From Blautia sp. Marseille-P3201T (GTDB lineage: Bacteria; Bacillota; Clostridia; Lachnospirales; Lachnospiraceae), in contig NZ_LT635469.1 in the NCBI RefSeq assembly GCF_900120295.1, forward strand, positions 124,001-188,000: a stretch of 64,000 nucleotides of DNA. Reading direction: 5' to 3'. Positions 26,903-36,164 of this stretch are shown piece by piece (the first letter of the stretch is position 1; each line of letters starts with the position of its first letter). Both the position numbers and the translations under genes were made by a program. The notes under the pieces were generated by a model. That model searched no databases. It was not told the DNA's origin and saw only the letters and a list, made by a program, of their open reading frames with translations.

Positions 26903-28669
26903 TTATGCATTCTTTTCCATTACAGTATTATAAAAGTCTTTTACTGCTTTTTTATAATCGTCCATCATTTCCAGATGGTCATTTGGCACATCATATTTAA
27001 TTGCAATGACTTTTTCAAAAATGTTTTCCTGTTTCAATACAGACATTGGCATGCCCATTGCAATAAGAGAACGGCATTTTTTATATAAATACAGAATGAT
27101 TTCCATCATTTTAAACTGTTTTTCCAGAGAGACGCAAGTATCGTCAGGATGGAACGCGTTCTGCTGTAAAAATCCCAGACGGATAACTCTTGCAATTTCC
27201 AAAGTCAGTTTCTGGTCGTCAGGAAGTACGTCACTTCCGATCAGTTTTACAATTTCCATCAGACTGCTTTCAGAGTTTAAAATTGCCATAATACGGTTTC
27301 TGTATTCCACGAATTTCGGGGAAACATTTTCGCTGTACCAGTAAGACAAATCGCCTAAATATTCGCTATAGCTGGTCAGCCAGTGAATAGCAGGGAAGTG
27401 TCTTGCATAAGCCAGAGATTTATCCAGTCCCCAGAAACAGCGGACAAAACGTTTTGTATTCTGTGTTACCGGCTCAGAGAAGTCACCGCCCTGTGGGGAA
27501 ACTGCACCGATAATGGATACAGAACCTTCGGTACCATTTAAATTTTGCATCATGCCGGCTCTTTCATAGAAAGCAGAAAGGCGGGATGCAAGATAAGCCG
27601 GAAAACCTTCTTCCGCAGGCATTTCCTCCAAACGTCCGGACAGTTCACGTAAGGCTTCTGCCCATCTGGAAGTAGAGTCTGCCATAATAGCTACATCATA
27701 TCCCATATCTCGATAGTATTCAGCAAGGGTAATACCTGTATAAATAGAAGCTTCTCGAGCCGCAACAGGCATGTTTGAAGTATTTGCAATCAGGGAAGTA
27801 CGTGCCATTAAGGCATTTCCTGTTTTCGGGTCATGAAGCTTGGAGAAGTCCTCCAATACCTGTGTCATTTCATTTCCACGTTCACCGCAGCCGATGTAAA
27901 TAATAATGTCGGCATCAGACCATTTGGCAATCTGGTGCTGAGTCATAGTTTTACCTGTACCAAATCCACCGGGAACAGCAGCAGTACCGCCTTTTGCAAT
28001 AGGGAACAGAGTGTCTAAAATACGCTGTCCTGTTACAAGTGGTTTAGAAGCAGGATAACGTTTACTTGTAGGTCGGGGAATACGGATAGGCCATTTTTGT
28101 GCAAGCTTCAATTCATATTCAGAGCCATCTTCCAATGTCAGTACAGCAATGGTTTGAGTAATGTTGTACTGTCCGTCAGGAACAACGGATTTTACTATTC
28201 CGTGAATATTTGGCGGAACCATGGACTTATGCACAATGGACTCTGTTTCGGGAACTTCTGCAATAATTGTACCTCCATAAACTTCCATACCTTCGGAAAC
28301 GGTCAGATGCACGTCCCAAAGCTTTTCTGTATCCAGAGAGTCTACCTGCATACCTCTGGAAATATATTTTCCGGATTGCTCAGCAATGACAGAAAGAGGT
28401 CTTTGAATACCATCAAAAATATTATTTAAAATACCAGGTCCTAATGTGACGGAAATAGCATCACCGCTGGCAGTTACAGTTTCACCCGGACGCAGACCAC
28501 TGGTTTCCTCAAATACCTGAACCGTTGTGGCTTCTTTTTTCAGGGAGATAACTTCGCCTACCAGATTTTCCTTTCCGACATAAACCATTTCAGACATTTT
28601 GAAGCCTGTATTGCCTTTCAGGTAAATAACAGGACCATTAATGCCGTAAATTTCAGCAGTCTTACTCAT
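26903..28669 (-). CDS. atpA: V-type ATPase subunit A (catalytic)
   Basis: 588 residues from ATG 28669, which has GGAGG upstream; longer in-frame starts lie inside atpE. The catalytic P-loop is [14 protein letters not shown], preceded by the subunit A-specific bulge domain ([24 protein letters not shown]). [15 protein letters not shown] and [32 protein letters not shown] are catalytic-site stretches. It hydrolyses or makes ATP coupled to ion movement through the membrane sector (subunits I and K). Confidence 0.97.
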   Translation of the reverse strand: MSKTAEIYGINGPVIYLKGNTGFKMSEMVYVGKENLVGEVISLKKEATTVQVFEETSGLRPGETVTASGDAISVTLGPGILNNIFDGIQRPLSVIAEQSGKYISRGMQVDSLDTEKLWDVHLTVSEGMEVYGGTIIAEVPETESIVHKSMVPPNIHGIVKSVVPDGQYNITQTIAVLTLEDGSEYELKLAQKWPIRIPRPTSKRYPASKPLVTGQRILDTLFPIAKGGTAAVPGGFGTGKTMTQHQIAKWSDADIIIYIGCGERGNEMTQVLEDFSKLHDPKTGNALMARTSLIANTSNMPVAAREASIYTGITLAEYYRDMGYDVAIMADSTSRWAEALRELSGRLEEMPAEEGFPAYLASRLSAFYERAGMMQNLNGTEGSVSIIGAVSPQGGDFSEPVTQNTKRFVRCFWGLDKSLAYARHFPAIHWLTSYSEYLGDLSYWYSENVSPKFVEYRNRIMAILNSESSLMEIVKLIGSDVLPDDQKLTLEIARVIRLGFLQQNAFHPDDTCVSLEKQFKMMEIILYLYKKCRSLIAMGMPMSVLKQENIFEKVIAIKYDVPNDHLEMMDDYKKAVKDFYNTVMEKNA

Positions 28670-29249
28670 GAGTAAATCCTCCATCGAAATTGAAGCGTTC
28701 CTTTTCATTTTCAAAAGCAGTAAGGAACGTATTGTCAATTAAAATATTTTTTTCAGGAATAACAGCTCTTATACCACCTAAAAAATCTGTTTCAGAGATG
28801 AGAGGAGTAATTCCGGTACGTTTTGCCAATTCTTCTGACCGGGCAGAGTCTCTTGCAGTCAGATAAATCTGTATGGAGTCGTTTTGAGCAATCTCCAGAG
28901 ATTGTTTTATTTTATCCTCAAGCCAGTCTACATATTCTGGCTTTTGGGAAAAGGCGTTAAGTAAATCTTCTACTTCTGCAAAAATGCTTTCTTTTAGTTT
29001 CTGTTGCTTTTTGGAAAGCTTTCTTTTGATATGAAGATGTTCTGCAGAAAGGGCTTTGTTAATTTCTCTGGCTGCGTTGTCTGATTCTATTTTAAACTGG
29101 TTTTCAGAAGCAGCCTGCTTTTCCTGTTTATGACGTTCCATTTCTATTTCCAGCGCCGCTTTATATTCATCCAGTGCCTTTGTGGCTTCTTCTCTGGCGG
29201 TATCCATGGAAACTTCATAGAAATGCTGCAATTTTTCTTCTGTTGTCAT
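28662..29249 (-). CDS. atpE: V-type ATPase subunit E (peripheral stalk)
   Basis: 195 residues. The N-terminal two thirds is a long charged helix (EEKLQHFYEVSMDTAREEATKALDEY...), the stalk coiled coil pairing with the H/G-type subunit at 33092. The C-terminal globular part ends DFLGGIRAVIPEKNILIDNTF, the conserved subunit E ending. I use ATG 29249 after AAGGTGAT; the upstream GTG is part of that site. It overlaps the start of atpA by eight bases. Confidence 0.92.
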   Translation of the reverse strand: MTTEEKLQHFYEVSMDTAREEATKALDEYKAALEIEMERHKQEKQAASENQFKIESDNAAREINKALSAEHLHIKRKLSKKQQKLKESIFAEVEDLLNAFSQKPEYVDWLEDKIKQSLEIAQNDSIQIYLTARDSARSEELAKRTGITPLISETDFLGGIRAVIPEKNILIDNTFLTAFENEKERFNFDGGFTHE

Positions 29250-29265
29250 ACATATCACCTTCTTG

Positions 29266-29574
29266 TCATAATTTTAGTCCGATGGCTTCATTTACATACG
29301 AAGTAATGAAGTCAGGTGCCCGTCCTGTACCATGACGGTCGGGAATTTCAATAAGCAGAGGAAGCTTGTGGTTCAAGCGTACATCGTCAATAATATCAGG
29401 AAACTCTTTCCCGAATTTTTCTGTGAGGAGAATAATGCCGTTTTCTTTGTTTTGAATGGCTTCCTCCAAAGCACGATGAAGTTCCTCCCTTTCGTGGACA
29501 ACCACACCCTCTACGCCAGCAAGGCGCATACCGGTGTAGGTGTCAATGTTGTCACTGATTAAAAACATTTTCAT
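29266..29574 (-). CDS. atpF: V-type ATPase subunit F
   Basis: 102 residues with the small alpha/beta fold of subunit F: MFLISDNIDTYTGMRLAGVEGVVV at the start and IILLTEKFGKEFPDII followed by PLLIEIPDRHG. Subunit F sits on the rotor with D and modulates activity. The size matches the family. It lies between subunits K and E. Confidence 0.93.
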   Translation of the reverse strand: MKMFLISDNIDTYTGMRLAGVEGVVVHEREELHRALEEAIQNKENGIILLTEKFGKEFPDIIDDVRLNHKLPLLIEIPDRHGTGRAPDFITSYVNEAIGLKL

Positions 29575-29599
29575 TGGAAATCATCCTTCCGTATCGAAA

Positions 29600-30037
29600 T
29601 CAGCCTAATTTACCAAGAATCATGAAAGAAATAATCAGACCATATAATGCAATACCTTCTGCCATAGCTACGAAAATCATGGATTTACCAAATAAAGAAC
29701 CATCTTCGCTGATAGCACCTAAGGCAGCGCTTGCAGAGCTGGCAACGGCAATACCTGAACCAATACCGGAAAGACCTGTAACTAAAGCAGCACCAATGTA
29801 TCCAAGACCTGTAGCAAGATCAGAAGTTCCGGCAGCAGCTGCAGCATGAACACTGGCTGTTCCACTAAACATTACGATTGTTGCTACAAGAAGACTTCCG
29901 AAGAAGAAAAAGCAGTTACATGCAAGAGATTTTTTGTAACGTTTTTTTGTTTTTTCTCCCAGAAAGAATGCTCCAAAAGGAACAATAATGCTTAAAACTA
30001 AAGCTACTGCAGTAAGAATTTGAATGATAGTTGTCAT
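29600..30037 (-). CDS. atpK: V-type ATPase subunit K (proteolipid ring)
   Basis: 145 residues forming the membrane rotor ring. Four hydrophobic segments are seen. The second hairpin (GLGYIGAALVTGLSGIGSGIAVASSASAALGAIS and MIFVAMAEGIALYGLIISFMIL) carries the ion-binding Glu in VAMAEG. The first hairpin lacks an equivalent carboxylate and has a polar KKTRYKKS-type loop. So the protein is a two-hairpin K subunit with one active site. Whether it moves sodium or protons cannot be decided from these motifs alone. Confidence 0.92.
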   Translation of the reverse strand: MTTIIQILTAVALVLSIIVPFGAFFLGEKTKKRYKKSLACNCFFFFGSLLVATIVMFSGTASVHAAAAAGTSDLATGLGYIGAALVTGLSGIGSGIAVASSASAALGAISEDGSLFGKSMIFVAMAEGIALYGLIISFMILGKLG

Positions 30038-30073
30038 AATAATATCCTCCTAAATATTAAACAGTCTGTGCCA

Positions 30074-32029
30074 TTAAGCATGGTCAGAAGATTTTGTTTT
30101 GTTTATGTGTTTTAAAAATGGTTTAAATTCTTTTCCGGTGCCCTTGTAGAAACGGCTGAACATTTCGTAGTATTCAAGACGAAGTACCTGAATACCTACA
30201 ATCAGGCCTTCCATGGCACATACGAAAAGATTACCTCCGATGACAATCAGCCAGTTAATGCTTCCGCCGCTTTCTGCACCTGCCAGCATCATAACAACGC
30301 CCATCATGGCAGCGTGGCTGACGGCAAAGGCTCCGATACGCACAAAGGAAAGTGTGTTGGAAAGAAAACTTAACATAATTTCAAACAGTTCGAAAAAGCT
30401 CTGTACAAAAAACATTGGTTTACTGCCTTCAATTACAGGGGTTTTCTTTTCTACTATACGAGTAATAGGTTCTTTCAACATAATAACCACTAATGGAACA
30501 GCAAACATTATAATTAAAATAATGGTAGCGGGCATTGGGTTTCCTGTGAGGAATAAGAGAGCAGATGCAGTCAAAGTTCCGTAAAAGATAAGTCCGCATA
30601 CAGAGTTTTGATCAAACCAGATCCCTTCTATATCATTGGTACGAACTGCATTAATAATATGAAAAATCATAGTCACAAGAATGAGAAACATACCAAAAAC
30701 AATGGCTACAACGAAAATGGTATTCATCTGTCCAAGACCGGGAACCAGCATCATAGCTTCCACAGGCCTTAGCCACACAGCATCAATAATGTGCTCGAAA
30801 CCGAAAATACTACCAAACATAAAACCAAAGAAGGTAGAGAAAATACCTGCAGTTCCAATAATTGCACCTAAAGTAACCTGTTTCCATTTGTACAGTGCAA
30901 AACCTCCCAGTGCCAGAAGAAGACCTTGTCCCACATCTCCGAACATGACACCGAAAATAAAGGAATAAGTCAATGCTACGAAAATAGTAGGATCCAGTTC
31001 ATGATAGTCAGGAAGTCCATACATTTTTACGTACATTTCAAAAGGCTTGAAAATCTTAGGATTTTTCAGCTTTGTAGGCGGTTTACAACTGATTTTATTA
31101 TTGTTGTCTTCTACAACGCAGAAGAGATTAGAGTCATTTTCAATTTCTTTTAAGAAGGAGTCACTGTCTTTTTCGCTCATCCAACCGCATAAAATATAGA
31201 AAGTTTCCTGATGTTCCTGCACACAGGCAGCTACTTTTCTTACATCAAAGTTAGTAGAAAGCGCATTTAAGGCAGCTTGTGCGGAGAGAATTGCACTGGC
31301 ATCACCATTTAAAAGTTCTTGGATTTCCTGATGACAGGCATCTAATTCCTGATCAATAGCATTTAACTGATTATTTAAATCACTGTGGAGTTTTTGCGGA
31401 GTGCCGTAGTAATAATCTTTTTTCAAGTAAATGCGCTCAAAGTGCATAGAAGAGAATACGGCGTCCACCTGTTCCATTTTTGTCCACAAGACAAAATAAA
31501 GTCCCCATACATAATCATCTTGATGGCATGGGAAAAAGATTGTGTCCAGATTATCATAGACATATTCTTTGAACTTTTCATAATATTCTATAGGAATACG
31601 TCCAAAACGTACCTGAACAAAACGATAATGTATCAGCTGGTCCAAATCCTGAGGCAGGGTAAGGAAAGGCGTAATACATTTTAAATCTTCAGTGACAGAG
31701 GCGCGTTTTTCATTGAGCTTGTCACATCTTTTTTTGATTTTTGAAATTTTTTCATTTAAAGCGTCCACAAGGGGCTGTATTTTTTCCAGAGAAATATCAC
31801 GTATGGGAATGTTCTCTGTATCCTTAAGCTGTCCGGCGAATTCATTGATGCGGTTTAATAAATCTTTATAAGGATTTATCTGAATATACGGCGACAGATG
31901 CTGAACCTGACTTAACTGTGCCATGGCATTTTCAAGATGAATTTCATACTTGGAAAGATATTCATTTACCACACGGTCAATGTCGGATTTCGGACCGGTA
32001 ATACTTAAGAATTTCATTTTCTCAATCAT
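30074..32029 (-). CDS. atpI: V-type ATPase subunit I (a subunit, stator)
   Basis: 651 residues. The first half is a soluble coiled-coil arm, and the second half (from about 340) has about seven to eight membrane segments, including the conserved FVALTYSFIFGVMFGDVGQGLLLALGG and the LSNTLSFVRIGAFAVSHAAM stretch with the essential Arg facing the rotor ring. It forms the ion half-channels together with subunit K. It follows subunit C by 17 bases. Confidence 0.96.
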   Translation of the reverse strand: MIEKMKFLSITGPKSDIDRVVNEYLSKYEIHLENAMAQLSQVQHLSPYIQINPYKDLLNRINEFAGQLKDTENIPIRDISLEKIQPLVDALNEKISKIKKRCDKLNEKRASVTEDLKCITPFLTLPQDLDQLIHYRFVQVRFGRIPIEYYEKFKEYVYDNLDTIFFPCHQDDYVWGLYFVLWTKMEQVDAVFSSMHFERIYLKKDYYYGTPQKLHSDLNNQLNAIDQELDACHQEIQELLNGDASAILSAQAALNALSTNFDVRKVAACVQEHQETFYILCGWMSEKDSDSFLKEIENDSNLFCVVEDNNNKISCKPPTKLKNPKIFKPFEMYVKMYGLPDYHELDPTIFVALTYSFIFGVMFGDVGQGLLLALGGFALYKWKQVTLGAIIGTAGIFSTFFGFMFGSIFGFEHIIDAVWLRPVEAMMLVPGLGQMNTIFVVAIVFGMFLILVTMIFHIINAVRTNDIEGIWFDQNSVCGLIFYGTLTASALLFLTGNPMPATIILIIMFAVPLVVIMLKEPITRIVEKKTPVIEGSKPMFFVQSFFELFEIMLSFLSNTLSFVRIGAFAVSHAAMMGVVMMLAGAESGGSINWLIVIGGNLFVCAMEGLIVGIQVLRLEYYEMFSRFYKGTGKEFKPFLKHINKTKSSDHA

Positions 32030-32046
32030 GTAATCACCTCCGGTTA

Positions 32047-33087
32047 TTAAGTTTTGGCAATGTAATCCAAAATCTCAGTAGATGAAAGTCCGTAGCGGAT
32101 ACATTCAATAGCTGTAGTCAGTCGGTCTACCTCATGTTCCTTGTGATAGAGGTAGGAGTATAGCATAATTACTGAGTGAGGATATTTTCTGGACTCTGTT
32201 TCCAGAATCGTTTTTAAACTTAAATTGTAAAACGCTTCCAGTTTTTCCGGAACGAGGTCAGGAAAACGTTTTTTATAATAGGTAGTGTCCAGGATATTTT
32301 TAAATTCATCTTCGTCTGCAGACTCTACCAATGCAGAAATATCTTTTCTGCTAAGCCGATAACGCACAGGAATTAACAATGCATAAATATCAGCAGGAGT
32401 CATGTGGTAATATTTTTTTGAACGATAAATCCACTGGAGATTTAGCATATCAAATTTATTGCCATATGCTTTTGTGATTTCTTCTAAATCACGTTTTTTA
32501 AAGATTTTTTCTTTTACAGACCAGATATTGGCAAAATAATACTGGTCAAGTGCCATACCATAATCAAAAATGCTGGGGGTATAGTCATTACCTAATTTTT
32601 TCAAAGGCTTATAGTATTCAGAACCCTCCAGATTAGAAACAAATTCTTCCACAGTAGAAGAGTTTGCCAGTTTTTCAATATTCAGCTTTGAATGGCGGTC
32701 AAAAAAGTCTTTGAAAAGAGAAAGATCCAGTTCGGCATGTCCCTGGTCAAAAATTTTTCTGAGACAATCTTTCATGGTAGCCAGTTCGTAGCGTTTAAAG
32801 TATAAAGCCATAAAGGTTCGTTGTTCCGGATTGGCGAAACGATACAGTTTGGCAAAATTTTGATAAATGGTATGGGTAAGAAGCTTTTCAATATCTCCTC
32901 TGTGAAGGCTGTTTTCATCTAAATCAGCCCAAAGATCCTGAAATCCCGGCTGTTTTTTTAAGTAGGCAACCACAGCAGTAACAGAATGCATTTGAGCAAT
33001 TTCCTGATATTGAGCTTCTTTTATAAGCTTGCTTTGCATGGCCCGGACTTTTGTAGACAGACCACTGTAAGAAAGCAGACTTCCCAT
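32047..33087 (-). CDS. atpC: V-type ATPase subunit C (d-type rotor cap)
   Basis: 346 residues, mostly helical, matching the V-ATPase subunit C/d family in length and start (YSGLSTKVRAMQSKLIKEAQYQEIAQ). It joins the D-F shaft to the K ring. It is four bases after the H/G-type subunit, second in the operon. Confidence 0.9.
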   Translation of the reverse strand: MGSLLSYSGLSTKVRAMQSKLIKEAQYQEIAQMHSVTAVVAYLKKQPGFQDLWADLDENSLHRGDIEKLLTHTIYQNFAKLYRFANPEQRTFMALYFKRYELATMKDCLRKIFDQGHAELDLSLFKDFFDRHSKLNIEKLANSSTVEEFVSNLEGSEYYKPLKKLGNDYTPSIFDYGMALDQYYFANIWSVKEKIFKKRDLEEITKAYGNKFDMLNLQWIYRSKKYYHMTPADIYALLIPVRYRLSRKDISALVESADEDEFKNILDTTYYKKRFPDLVPEKLEAFYNLSLKTILETESRKYPHSVIMLYSYLYHKEHEVDRLTTAIECIRYGLSSTEILDYIAKT

Positions 33088-33091
33088 ATTC

Positions 33092-33403
33092 TCACATCCT
33101 TAATATTCTGTCATAAATTTCTTTTGCCATGTTTGTATGACATTTGGTATAGTAGGCCTCCAGTCTGGTTAAAACCTCTTCAGCCTCATTGCGTTGATTT
33201 TCCAGTTCTTGTTTCATCTGGATTTCCAATTCCTGCCGGATAGTATCGGAGCGGTTCTGGATCTCCATATCTATGGTGCAATCAAACTGCTGAACAGCTT
33301 CTTCATATTGCTGAGCCAGTTGTTTTTTTTGCTCTGAAACATCTTCCATAATATGTGAGGCGGCAGCTTCTATCTCTGCGAGTTTGTTGATAATGTCTTC
33401 CAT
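33092..33403 (-). CDS. atpH: V-type ATPase peripheral stalk subunit H/G-type
   Basis: 103 residues, almost entirely a charged coiled coil (IINKLAEIEAAASHIMEDV ... AEEVLTRLEAYYTKCHTNMAKEIYDRILRM). It would pair with subunit E in the peripheral stalk. It is the first gene of the nine-gene operon H-C-I-K-F-E-A-B-D, behind an AAAGGAGG site. A -10-like TATAAT lies at 33440-33435 on the minus strand with no good -35. Confidence 0.85.
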   Translation of the reverse strand: MEDIINKLAEIEAAASHIMEDVSEQKKQLAQQYEEAVQQFDCTIDMEIQNRSDTIRQELEIQMKQELENQRNEAEEVLTRLEAYYTKCHTNMAKEIYDRILRM

Positions 33404-33479
33404 AGGCTTTCCTCCTTTTTTTCTTATTCATCTTATTATACACCATTTCCAGAAAAAAACCACAGGATTTATTGTGGCT

Positions 33480-33508
33480 TTGACAGGAGGTAGGGTATCG
33501 GTTATACT
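33480..33508 (+). promoter_or_regulatory. Promoter of trmB
   Basis: TTGACA (33480-33485), 17 bases, TATACT (33503-33508). It diverges from the V-ATPase operon. Confidence 0.7.
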
Positions 33509-33541
33509 TTTATAGAATAATTGGAAAGGCAGGAACGTGGA

Positions 33542-34195
33542 ATGCGGTTAAGAAATATACCAGGTGCAAAAGATGCCATTGAAGATAGTAAATATGTAAT
33601 TCATGATGTACAGGAAAAAAAGGGGAATTGGGCAGAAGTTTTTGGAAACGAAAATCCTGTTCATATTGAAGTGGGAATGGGAAAAGGCCGCTTTATTATG
33701 ACCTTGGCAGAACTCTATCCTGACGTGAATTTTATTGGAATTGAAATGTATGACAGTGTTTTATTAAGAGCTATTCAGAAAAGAGAGGAACAGGAAAAAG
33801 AAGGGAAGATTTTAAATAATCTATTCTTTATTCGTATGGATGCAAGAGAACTTCCGTTAGTATTTGAAAAAGGAGAGGTGAAAAAGATTTACTTGAATTT
33901 TTCAGATCCATGGCCAAAAGAAAGACATGCAAAGCGTAGATTAACATCTCGCCAGTTTTTGGAAAGATATCAGCAGGTGCTATCAGAAGAAGGCGTGGTA
34001 GAATTTAAGACAGATAATAGAGAGCTGTTTGAATTTTCTTTAGAGGAAGTGAAAGAGGCAGGATGGAAACTTCTTGCTCATACCTTTGATTTACACCATG
34101 ATGTGGAGATGAACATGGGAAATGTTATGACAGAATATGAAGAAAAGTTTTCATCTAAGGGAAATCCTATTCACAAATTGATTGCAGGACAATAA
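33542..34195 (+). CDS. trmB: tRNA (guanine-N7-)-methyltransferase
   Basis: 217 residues. It methylates G46 in the variable loop of tRNA using SAM. MRLRNIPGAKDAIE is the classic TrmB start, VHIEVGMGKGRFI the SAM-binding loop, and LNFSDPWPKERHAKRRLT the catalytic/tRNA-binding motif. I chose ATG 33542 over the TTG at 33521 because of an AGGA site and the family start. Confidence 0.96.
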   Translation: MRLRNIPGAKDAIEDSKYVIHDVQEKKGNWAEVFGNENPVHIEVGMGKGRFIMTLAELYPDVNFIGIEMYDSVLLRAIQKREEQEKEGKILNNLFFIRMDARELPLVFEKGEVKKIYLNFSDPWPKERHAKRRLTSRQFLERYQQVLSEEGVVEFKTDNRELFEFSLEEVKEAGWKLLAHTFDLHHDVEMNMGNVMTEYEEKFSSKGNPIHKLIAGQ

Positions 34196-34237
34196 AATAT
34201 ATATAATAGAAGGAAGAGTTCAGGAGAGCCTACTATC

Positions 34238-34381
34238 ATGAAGGGGAAAAAAAGAATGAAAGATGCAGTTTTTCAGTGGGCATATCAAAATAAACGACAG
34301 AAAACAAAAGCTTCTCAGGTGCTTCAGTCTATCGAAGAGGTAGAAAAGACTCTTAACTCTATAAAAATCAAAAGAAAATAA
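34238..34381 (+). CDS. Small basic protein (47 aa), hypothetical
   Basis: ATG 34238 follows AGGAG by about 11 bases, and the frame encodes 47 residues rich in Lys and Gln (MKDAVFQWAYQNKRQKTKASQ...). No membrane segment or known motif. It is 42 bases after trmB and could be co-transcribed. Spacing to the ribosome site is long, so translation is uncertain. Confidence 0.4.
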   Translation: MKGKKRMKDAVFQWAYQNKRQKTKASQVLQSIEEVEKTLNSIKIKRK

Positions 34382-34562
34382 AGGAATGGGGCGGTCGCTT
34401 CAAACATCTAGGATATGCACTGAATGCGGCAGCCTCCATCAAATACATAAAATATTTCTAAAGTGTTTCTTTAAAAAAACAAAATAAATCTAAAAATATA
34501 CTTGCTTTTTCTAAATGTATCAGGTATAATATTTTTTGCACTGAGGAAAACGAAATAAATAA

Positions 34563-34635
34563 GCGCCTTTAGCTCAGTTGGTAGAGCAGTAGACTCTTAA
34601 TCTATTTGTCCAGGGTTCGAGTCCCTGAAGGCGCA
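34563..34635 (+). tRNA. tRNA-Lys (anticodon CTT)
   Basis: A 73-base cloverleaf. Acceptor arms GCGCCTT (34563-34569) and AAGGCGC (34628-34634) pair, with A as discriminator. D-loop AGCTCAGTTGGTAGAGC, anticodon loop CTCTTAA (anticodon CTT, lysine AAG) and T-loop GGTTCGAGTCC are present. CCA is not encoded. Confidence 0.97.
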
Positions 34636-34642
34636 TTAAAAG

Positions 34643-34685
34643 CACTGTTTTTGCAGACAAGAGAGCTGCGGGGACGGTGTTTTTT
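34643..34685 (+). terminator. Terminator after tRNA-Lys
   Basis: CACTGTTTTTGCAG (34643-34656) pairs with CTGCGGGGACGGTG (34666-34679), with several G-U pairs, followed by six T. Confidence 0.8.
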
Positions 34686-34745
34686 GTTGTGCAAAAAAAT
34701 GGATTTCTAGTAGAATATATTATGATTGACTGATTTAAAAAGTAA

Positions 34746-34804
34746 GAGGCTGACGCATTAAATACTATTCAGAAATATTGTTTAATACGGCAGCCTCCTT
34801 TTAT
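34746..34804. terminator. Shared-stem hairpin, copy at yqeY
   Basis: GAGGCTGACGCATTAAA (34746-34762) pairs with TTTAATACGGCAGCCTC (34781-34797), followed by CTTTTAT. The AGGCTG..GCATTAA stem recurs at 41249, 58119 and 61200. It lies between tRNA-Lys and the 3' end of yqeY and could act in both directions. Confidence 0.75.
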
Positions 34805-34819
34805 ATAAATGTTTTGCGT

Positions 34820-35266
34820 TTACTCCATCATAGATGCCAGAACCTGATTTACCAGTTTGCCGTCAGCAATTCCTTTTACCTTAGGCATCAGCACTTTCAT
34901 GATTTTTCCTTTATCTTTTCCGGTTGGTGTTTCTATGGAAAGTTCACTTAAAACACCTTGAATAACCTCTTTAATTTCATCTTCATTCAGCATCTTTGGA
35001 GCAAATTCTTCATAAACAGCAATACGTTTTGTGCATTCTTCAATAATCTCTGTTCTGTCCTTTGGAGTCAGTTCAAGAGTTTCTTTTGTCTGCTTGATTT
35101 CTTTTAAAACAACTTCATTTTCTTCTGCTTCTGTTAAATCCTCACGTTTGTCAATGGCTTTATTTTTTAATGCAGACAACAGCATAGACAGGGACTCTTT
35201 ACGTTCTTTGTCGCCTGCTTTCATGGCAGTAACCATAGCTTTTCTTACTTCATCAATTTTACTCAT
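34820..35266 (-). CDS. yqeY: GatB/YqeY domain protein
   Basis: 148 residues of the YqeY family, related to the tRNA-binding C-terminal domain of the amidotransferase GatB. Matching stretches are KAGDKERKESLSMLLSALKNKAID at the N-terminus, EIKQTKETLEL and MKVLMPKVKGIADGKLVNQVL at the C-terminus. The exact role is not established; an effect on tRNA amidation is inferred by homology only. It stands alone. Confidence 0.92.
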   Translation of the reverse strand: MSKIDEVRKAMVTAMKAGDKERKESLSMLLSALKNKAIDKREDLTEAEENEVVLKEIKQTKETLELTPKDRTEIIEECTKRIAVYEEFAPKMLNEDEIKEVIQGVLSELSIETPTGKDKGKIMKVLMPKVKGIADGKLVNQVLASMME

Positions 35267-35320
35267 ATAAAACCTCTCCTTTATTTTTTTATATCTATCA
35301 TACCATAATTTGAAACTCCG

Positions 35321-35959
35321 TCAATGAATACGAAGGAGATTCCAGTGAAAATGTGCCGCAAGAGCACGGATAACTACAGTTACAATAAGACCAAAAATAA
35401 GTCCGGCTGCTTCTCCTATGGTATTTCTGCATACGATACAGACAATACCTCCGGCAATGGAAGCGCTGGCATAAACTTCCCGTACCAGAATATAAGGCGT
35501 TTCACTTGCCATAATATCACGAATGACGCCGCCGCCTACACCGGTGAGTACTCCGATAAACAGAAAAAAGAAAGAATTATCATCGGTAACATGACGTGAG
35601 GCTGTTTGAATGCCTACTACTGTAAAAATTCCTAGACCTACAGTATCACACCAGAGCATCACTTTATCATAGAATTTATTTTTAATTTTAGAATGAATAA
35701 TCTCCGGGTTGGTATATACAATGGTAAACAATAAAGTGGAAGTGAGAATAGCAAATAAAATATATACAGGCTGAGCAAAGGCAGTGGGCGGCGTTACACC
35801 CAAAATTACATCTCTCATTATTCCGCCGCCTACAGCTGTTGTAGCGCCTAAGATATTTACACCGAAAATATCCATTTTTTTCTCAATAGCAATCATGGCG
35901 CCGGATGAAGCAAAGGCCACTGTACCAATAATTTCAAGAATAAAAGTAAAAATATCCAT
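35321..35959 (-). CDS. TRIC-type cation channel / YadS family membrane protein
   Basis: 212 residues with about seven membrane helices arranged as two similar halves. Each half carries a glycine-rich motif: GATTAVGGGIMRDVILG and GVLTGVGGGVIRDIMAS. These are the family hallmark of prokaryotic TRIC channels (UPF0126). It probably conducts monovalent cations, though some members are linked to amino-acid uptake. Single gene, convergent with nothing close. Confidence 0.88.
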   Translation of the reverse strand: MDIFTFILEIIGTVAFASSGAMIAIEKKMDIFGVNILGATTAVGGGIMRDVILGVTPPTAFAQPVYILFAILTSTLLFTIVYTNPEIIHSKIKNKFYDKVMLWCDTVGLGIFTVVGIQTASRHVTDDNSFFFLFIGVLTGVGGGVIRDIMASETPYILVREVYASASIAGGIVCIVCRNTIGEAAGLIFGLIVTVVIRALAAHFHWNLLRIH

Positions 35960-36051
35960 TAGGAAAATCCCCCTTGAGGTTGTAATCTGATATGTAGATG
36001 TATTATAGCATGTTTCTGCAAAAAAAACGTCATAAAAAGAAGGATATCTTG

Positions 36052-36080
36052 TTGACTTTTCTTGTATTCTTTGCTACATT
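36052..36080 (+). promoter_or_regulatory. Promoter of the SNF-type transporter gene
   Basis: TTGACT (36052-36057), 17 bases, TACATT (36075-36080). Confidence 0.6.
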
Positions 36081-36164
36081 GATGAGGTATAGTTTAAAAA
36101 TTTAACGCATCAACTGATAATAATGCTAAGAGAGAGCAGATTATCCGGAGAAGGAGGAAAAAGT

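Noticed and set aside
33451-33477. CCACA/TGTGG hairpin with a T-run on the minus strand upstream of the V-ATPase operon.
   Set aside because: It lies upstream of the likely -10 at 33440-33435 and no minus-strand gene ends there, so a terminator role is not supported.
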